Positions 57,869 through 64,000 of a stretch of DNA of 64,000 nt are shown in pieces. The DNA comes from Adiantum capillus-veneris (taxonomy: Eukaryota; Streptophyta; Polypodiopsida; Polypodiales; Pteridaceae). The stretch lies in contig CM043947.1 in assembly GCA_014529385.2 (NCBI GenBank), positions 118,488,087 to 118,552,086 on the forward strand, written 5' to 3'. The position numbers and the translations under genes are program-made. Position 1 is the first letter of the stretch. The number at the start of each line of letters is the position of its first letter. The notes under the pieces are model-generated. The model was not told the DNA's origin, did not search any database, and saw nothing but the letters and a program-made list of their open reading frames with translations.

Positions 57869-60522
57869 TGTAAGGTCTCTGCCACCCTTGGAGAGGGGAT
57901 TCCCATGTAAAGGAATACATATCAGGCCATTCTAGTTATAAACAAAAAGTTACTAATTTCGGAGGTTTTTCCACCTCTAATGAGCTAATGATAAAATATA
58001 TTGTTGTAAGATTTTCAAAAATTAATTTTTTTCTTTTTTGTCATTTTTGTCCAAAAATAGAAAGTTTTGAGGTGCTTACACCCACCTAAACGCGACCATC
58101 TCGTCAAAATCTACCCCGTCCTCAATTTCCATAAAAATAGCTATTTGTCCCAAAAACTACTAAACATAGTAGGTGTGTTCATCTGACACCTTAGTCTGTA
58201 GTCCTCAAGCTCTTCTTTTAATAGAAAATTTCAGAATTAAATTTTGATAAGCCAAGATCACTTTGGATAATTAAATCTCATCCTAATGTTAATAGATTAA
58301 ATCCTAAGTCTAAGGTATGCATATGTATGCATATTCATGGGCATGTATGTGCATGTGTATGTGTATGTATTCCCATAAATGACCCATGGCCATATACCAT
58401 CTCTTATGGTATGTTGACTACAAGCATGGGTAACTACATGAGATGTATCACCTAAAAGGGTTAATAGGGACACCTCTAATGGCTAAGTAGGAGCTTGTGA
58501 CACCTCTACTCATTCTTTTAGCAAGAGGGGGCGAGCTAGGGAGGTATGGGGATGATTTGGGCAACAAGGAACCTCCAAACTATATATAAAGGGCATTCAC
58601 GCTCAATTTTACACACACTTGAACACTCATTGGAGATAGGGAGACTCTGCTACTGTGGCTACTCGTTGGTGAAGCTTCAACAAGGCTTTGAGAGATCAAT
58701 AACTCCAAAGCACAATTGGGTAATGTAAATCTCTTAATTAATCAAGCTATTATTAATCTCTTCTCTCAATTGGAATCCTTTCCAATTGGTGCCATATTAT
58801 TATTCAATTGGAATCCTTTTTATTTACTACCATATTATTATTCAATTGATATCCTGTATTAACAAATGCTATACTCTTATTTACCTATCCCAATGAGAAA
58901 TCAACAATCATTATACCTATTTTATGGTAGTTTCTCGACATTAGAAAGTAATGAAGGTCTCACTACTTGATTACATAATCACCTATGTTGACTGCATGCA
59001 CAATTCTTCATTAATGTCACCTAGATGCTTGCATGAATTAGCTAATCATATTCAAGAATTTTGTCCGACTAAAATGATGGATTGTTCTTGCAAGTAGATA
59101 TAAGTGATTAATCATGTGATTAGTGTATGGGTTATAACGCATGTTTATCATAAGGTTATGACAAGATTAAGCAAGCATGTGTTTTTGGTTTGATGTGTGG
59201 AATAACCATATATGTTTTGGAATTAAAATACTTATAATCATTTACCCTACTTCCATTAGATTCTTATTCTGTAGCTTACAACTTTTCAAGTTAAGTACCT
59301 ACTAGTAGTGGGAATGGCACCCAAGAGAACTCGCTATGGTGGATCACACGATCACAAAGCTAGAACATGTGATGGTAAAGGAAGAGGAAAGGCCTCGATG
59401 AATGAGGATGTGCCACTTATCCCATGAAGTAACGCTATTGCCCAAGAACAGGTATAATTTTTTTTTTGGTCCTTGCATTATGAGTAATTAGGAAAGAGAA
59501 AACTACCTAAACATTGGGTCATTTCCCAATTCAAAACCACATCAATTGAACTTGTTAATTTTCTTTAAGATGTATTACTATGGAAGAAATGTTTGAGGAT
59601 ATAATGTGTGAAGTAGGAAAGAAATGTTTTCCTAGTAGGAAAACTCTCGAACCTTCTCCATTCAAAAATCCTATACCGATAATGCCATAACTCCCTTTTG
59701 ATCTCTAGGGAGGAGGGCTTAGTGGAGTGAACGCTAAAGCAGTGCATGTGGGTGCACACATCTTATTGGTTTGTGCTCAGAATGCAAGATATTACTTGTG
59801 GGTTTGTGCCCAGGTTGCAAGTTAGTCACTGCGAGTTTGTGCCTAGATTGCAGGACAATTTAGTTGTACATGCAACTAAAGACACTGGTAGCTATAAACT
59901 CTCGCCAAGAGGAATGAACTCTTGGGGTTCTGATATTTTAATGAAGAAGGGTCATATGTTGTTTTTCCTCTATTAAATATTGTTTTGGTGCCGCTTTGAT
60001 AATGCTTTGAAGGGTTGTTTGAACAAACTTTGATGGGAACCTTTTAAAAGGAATTTTGTGTATGAACAATCATGTGGTAGTAATTAGAAAACAAGCTCGA
60101 AAGTGTGGCTGTGGGGTTGAAAGTGGGGACTGGCTCAGGTTGCCAATCAACGATGGATAGCCTCGATTAGTCGAGAAACTCTCCGCTCCTCATTGATAGA
60201 AGAAGCAAAACTAGAGACTCATTGTGCTAAGAGTCGAGAAGTCCCAATTGTACATGCCTCTGAAAATTATGGGGAAAAAAGCATTTGGGGTTTCTCTCTT
60301 TTGGAAGGTGAGAATTAGGAACATTAGATTATAGTGCTTTCCCTGTGAGACAAGGCTAGGAACCCTTTTCAATGGCTCGGACTCAAGTTACTTGGTAACT
60401 AGAGTCTATCCATTAGAAATATTGTCTATCTGACTATGCTTTTCTCAATTGATTAGGGCCTAGAGACCTCCAGGTACCCTCCTTTTTCCAAATGGATATG
60501 GTAGGGGGGTGGGGACCTTCCA
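57869..60522 (+). repeat. 3' LTR of the gag-only element
   Basis: 2654 bp, collinear with 53150-55834 throughout, ending GGGACCTTCCA. Carries the second TATATAAA at 58583-58590. Confidence 0.92.
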
Positions 60523-60527
60523 AAGGG
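60523..60527. other. Target-site duplication of TR-GAG element, right copy
   Basis: AAGGG, identical to 53145-53149. Confidence 0.9.
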
Positions 60528-62640
60528 AAGGTTCATTTATGATACCATTGTGGCAGCAATGATCGGCATTGAATATGCTAATGTCACTAAGCAAGAATAT
60601 ATCCTACTGTAGCTAGACCTGCATAAAGCATATGACAGGATCACATGGTAGTTCATTGAAGATGTCATGAAGACATTAGGCTTTGGGCCGTGGATGTGCT
60701 GGCCAGTCAGTACCCTTCATATATGTAGGCAATCAGAGCTAATCTTCAATGAGAGAGTTGTGGGTGCATTTTGAGGTCAAGAGATCAATTAAACAAGGCT
60801 GTCCACTTGCCCCTTTAATGTTTTCCATTGGTTCCTATCCCCTAGTAACATTACTTAAAGACAATGCTTCTAAAGGGGAGATTCAAGGCTTGACTCTACC
60901 CAACAACGACCAATTGTTGGTAAAGCTTTTTGTGGATGACTCCTTGCTTTTTCTCAAAGCATGTCCCCAGGTTATCAGGAAGGCTCTAGAAATTGTGCAA
61001 ACGCATGCTTTAGCGTCATAGTCAAAATGTAGTATTGAAAAATCAAGATTGATCTCTCGCTCTGAGAATGACTCGTTTGATCCGTCCTTATGGAGCGGGG
61101 AGATAGTATCTAAAGGGAAGATTTTTCGGCACCTGGGAGCCCCTCTGAGGGTTCACAAACAAAGATTTTCTTGGGTTATGGAGAAGATCAAGAACAAGAT
61201 GCAGAGATGTGACATATCTATTCAATGAATCGCCTACCTGACCTTTTGAGTTGGGGGCCCGGTGCTAACTCGTATCATGAATGACGAAGGGGAGTACGTG
61301 CTCCTCCCCTTTTTGAGTAGAGTGCAAGTAATCAACTCATTTATGCTTATATATCTTTTAATGGTCCGTTGCTTAAGCTAGCAAAAAGCAACTGGAAAGA
61401 GTTTTTGAAACCAATGAAGAAAATCCTTTGGAAGAATAACACTAAAGAATCAACACCTTGGCAATAGGCTAAATGGGAGATATTTGTGAGACCTTTGGAG
61501 CAAGGCGGTCTCAGGATTCTTAATCCTAGCATCCATGCAGAGGCCCTAGTGTGCTCCCAGTGTGTCAAGTTTATTGTGGCACTTGTAAAACAAGATCAGG
61601 CATGGGCTATTATGGCTAAGGCTACGATGGATAACTCCAAGTTGTTCTTGCATGGTGGCCAATGGAAAGGGATCGAGGTGCATGACAAGCTACTTGCTCC
61701 TCGATGGGCTGTCCTGAGACTTGGGGGGATAACAGATGAGCTCGCTCATAAATGCAACAAAGAAACTGAATCCTTGGAATGGGGAGAGTGATCAAGGTAT
61801 TTTTCACAACTCTATAACTCACTGATCCCCTTGGCTCTCTAAGGCTGGAACCATCCTTCTGACCCCTTTTTGGAGGGAAGTAGCAAGAAAAATTAATAAC
61901 AAAGGCATCAGGAATATAGGCCAATTTTGGGATCACAACAGTAATGGTTGTAAAGGAACGGACCAGCTAGCCCTCAAGTTTAACCTCAGTGGGACCAAAA
62001 GATTACTTCTCAGCCTAGCCCTAGAAAAGCTTAATAGGTGGTATTTGCCAAAGTGTGATTCCAATTTTGAGTGGAAAGCATGGAAGTGGCCCAAGAACAG
62101 ACACTTTCTTAAACTACAAACTAAGGAAGTGTATCTCTCCTTGATGCTTTCGAATGGTTGGTTCTCCCCGCTGAACAAGCTGTGGGGCAAGCAGTGGCAG
62201 AGTCAAGGTGGGAGATAGTCGTGGGAGACAGTCATGCGGAACATTTGGCACCCAAAGTGGCCACATGGAATGAAGGTTTTTCTATAGAAGGTGTTATGGG
62301 GAGCCCTGCCAACTATGGTGAAGATCTGCATGAGGGGGATTGGTCCGGATAGATGATTGCAATGCAAAACAACTTGTGAAGACCTACCCCACCTTTTGAA
62401 GGAATGTTCGACAATATGTAGCCTTGCAAGAAAGATTTGCAAATGGGTCCAAAAAACCTGGAAAATAGGGTTTTTTAAGAATGATCTCTTCTTAGGAGGG
62501 AAGGTGTTTAAGACCCATGTTTTGCTCATCGCTACTCAAATTGTGAGATTTTGCTACTTTAAACATGTGTGGAAGGCAAGAAACGGATCTTTGAGAACAC
62601 CATGGAAGGTGCTAAGTTCACGGAAATAATCCAAGAAAGC
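60528..62640 (+). pseudogene. LINE ORF2: reverse transcriptase to C-terminal finger
   Basis: It continues the RT broken at 53149: FIYDTIVAAMIGIEYANV, LDLHKAYDRITW (near 60620), then IKQGCPLAPLMF (near 60795) and KLFVDDSLLFL, where FVDD (60929-60940) replaces YADD. RHLGAPLRVHKQRFSWV follows, then the W..GL thumb region (VRPLEQGGLRILNPSIHAEA, about 61488-61545). The C-terminus has CKTTCEDLPHLLKEC (about 62360-62405), like the zf-RVT finger, and ends with VWKARNGSLRTP. Stops and frameshifts occur in every segment. Confidence 0.8.
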
Positions 62641-62869
62641 AAGGGGACTATCATCACCATTAGAAAACACATGGAATCTGAGGAGGGGAACATGACCCTA
62701 GATGATTGACCTGAATGGGTAATGATGAAGACCCATCCATTATCGTCAAGGTGGCTCCCCTGTTAGCCAATGCATCATTGATTAGTTGAAGATGTCATGG
62801 CTCGTGGTGAGCATGGCAAGAATTTGCAATTCTATGATTTTGCTAATATAATGTACTCACCGTTGTGAG

Positions 62870-62893
62870 TTTGGAAAAATAAAAAATAAAAAA
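62870..62893 (+). other. A-rich 3' tail of the L1 LINE
   Basis: GGAAAAATAAAAAATAAAAAA, about 230 bases after the last recognisable coding sequence, probably the worn poly-A tail. Confidence 0.6.
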
Positions 62894-63060
62894 TCAGTAC
62901 TTATAAAATTACATTGACCAAAGGGGTTTTATTCCATTCTAGAAAAAGGCCACGCATTGCACTGAAAGAACTCATCTTGTGGTACTTGTATTTTTGAAAA
63001 CTATAGACGTGGTTTCTATCCGTGTGTTCTTGAAATTGCCCATGCACTATTGCCTCCACC

Positions 63061-63065
<5 letters not shown>

Positions 63066-63108
<43 letters not shown>
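63066..63108. repeat. (CT)21 microsatellite
   Basis: Pure CT run. Confidence 0.95.
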
Positions 63109-63109
<1 letters not shown>

Positions 63110-63667
63110 ATCGATTGGTATTATCTCTCACACAAGCTTTGATTGAACATCAAAGCTCTCGTTTTGCTAGCCGGTAGAAAAGCAACTACTTTTTAAACAC
63201 CTATTCTAGCTTTGAATTAGTCGATCATGTCTTCTTACATGTCCTCTCACCATGCAAGATTTAGGCATAACAATGGGATGCAAACACAAACACCCCCCCC
63301 CCCCCCCCCCCCCCCCCCTCCCTTAGTTCCAAGTGTAGCAGTTTGTAACAAAGGTAATGAAATTGTTTTGAAATGTTGGCTTATCATAGCTAAGGTAGAG
63401 GTGCTTATAGTTTTTCAATATTGAACCTATGAAAAACCATACGCTGTTGTGTGATAAAAGATGTGCTTACAATGTTTTATAATTTTTATAAGTGATGAAA
63501 TTGTGGCTAATTGAAAGATTTGTGGTCTATGGGTGAATTTGTGGCCTTTCGCTTTGTTGTGGTTAATTTGATGGATTGATTCACATTTGGTTATCTAACT
63601 TTCCTCATATTGCAAAAGTACCTGGTTGGAAGCATGATTAGGTGGTGGCACCAAAATTCCTTTCAGG

Positions 63668-63809
63668 GAAAATTACCAAAATACCCCTCGAATTTGTGGA
63701 AATTCCCAAAATACTCCTCAAATTTCAAAAATTCCCAAAGTACCCCCATAATATGTCATAAATTCCCAAAATGCCCTTCAAATTTTCCAAAATTCCCAAA
63801 ATACCCCTA
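63668..63809. repeat. Degenerate ~30-bp tandem repeat, ~5 copies
   Basis: Copies of AAATTCCCAAAATACCCCTC plus AAATTT-like spacer recur at ~30-base steps with substitutions. Confidence 0.8.
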
Positions 63810-64000
63810 GTTGTGAAAGTAAATTTCTCCAAAAACAAAAAAATTTGTAGCTTTTCATAAGAAGAGTGATTGTCTACCATACAGGATGCTAAAACTAGGC
63901 TTTGGAGATGAATTGCTTCATTATTTTTAGACATATTTCGCTTTTTTTTGCGAGGTAGTTGGCGACAAATTACATGATAAGCACTCAAAAGCCGATCTCA

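Larger units (their letters stand above)
53150..60522 (+). mobile_element. Gag-only LTR retrotransposon (TR-GAG type), 7.4 kb
   Basis: Two long LTRs (2685 and 2654 bp, TG...CA, roughly 90% alike by eye) enclose only 2.0 kb. The internal region has a tRNA-iMet-like primer site, a decayed gag with a zinc knuckle and a polypurine tract, but no protease, RT or integrase. A perfect 5-bp duplication (AAGGG) shows one transposition event into the L1 RT. Elements of this build (TR-GAG) are known in plants and must borrow pol from a relative. Frameshifts mean this copy is no longer active. Confidence 0.9.
52226..62893 (+). mobile_element. L1-type LINE, decayed, split by an LTR element
   Basis: The end of ORF1, endonuclease and first RT motifs lie at 52226-53149. 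The RT continues at 60528 after a 7.4-kb insertion, and the element ends with a zf-RVT-like finger near 62400 and an A-rich tail (62876-62893). Joining across the insertion puts HGFIKG directly before SFIYDTI, the normal RT order. The ORFs have many stops and frameshifts. Confidence 0.85.
62894..64000. other. Right edge: intergenic with short repeats
   Basis: No gene seen. It holds (CT)n at 63066-63108, 27 C at 63293-63319 and the ~30-bp tandem repeat at 63668-63809. Confidence 0.55.

Noticed and set aside
63668-63809. CRISPR-like short repeats
   Set aside because: Degenerate ~30-bp head-to-tail copies with no unique spacers in plant DNA.

Overview
This window looks like nuclear DNA from a land plant with a large, repeat-rich genome. 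The evidence is a split wall-associated-kinase-like receptor gene, Ty3/gypsy and Ty1/copia retrotransposons primed by initiator tRNA-Met (TGGTATCAGAGC primer sites), plant L1-type LINEs with a DUF4283-like ORF1, a PIF/Harbinger transposon and many long (GA)n, (CA)n and (G)n tracts. There are no rRNA genes, canonical tRNA genes, CRISPR arrays or bacterial-type operons. The lineage cannot be fixed by eye. One LINE has a coiled-coil/RRM-like ORF1 that is uncommon in seed plants, which hints weakly at a non-seed plant such as a fern.

Layout. 1-5.86 kb: the 3' part of a decayed gypsy element (+) with a 1.9-kb LTR full of tandem repeats. 5.96-7.45 kb: 5' part of an L1 LINE (-). 7.67-7.84 kb: copia scrap. 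8.8-12.74 kb: the only host-type gene, a WAK-like receptor kinase that is now a pseudogene; its first intron holds a 0.54-kb palindromic microsatellite. 13.42-13.78 kb: MITE candidate. 14.62-23.53 kb: near-complete gypsy element (-) with two 1.6-kb LTRs, of the same family as the first. 23.5-27.1 kb: SINE-like sequences and LINE debris. 27.4-30.7 kb: gag-only retroelement remains and an unknown ORF (-). 30.7-39.17 kb: a 1.5-kb tandem repeat punctuated by (GA)n arrays, split by a full-length LINE (-). 39.4-48.4 kb: PIF/Harbinger remains (Myb/SANT-like ORF + and transposase -) split by a complete copia element (-) with a perfect target-site duplication. 48.5-51 kb: microsatellites and scraps. 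52.2-62.9 kb: a decayed L1 LINE (+) whose reverse transcriptase is split by a 7.4-kb LTR element carrying only gag (TR-GAG type) between 2.7-kb LTRs, again with a perfect target-site duplication. 62.9-64 kb: short repeats.

The window is therefore mostly nested transposons. No element has fully intact coding capacity, because every pol or ORF2 has stops or frameshifts. Three nestings can be read from the sequence: TR-GAG into L1, copia into Harbinger, and a LINE into a GA microsatellite between tandem units. The candidates for a less-described system are the gag-only element, the microsatellite-inserted LINE with its GA-punctuated tandem array, and the gypsy element whose 3' LTR runs into a second primer-binding site.
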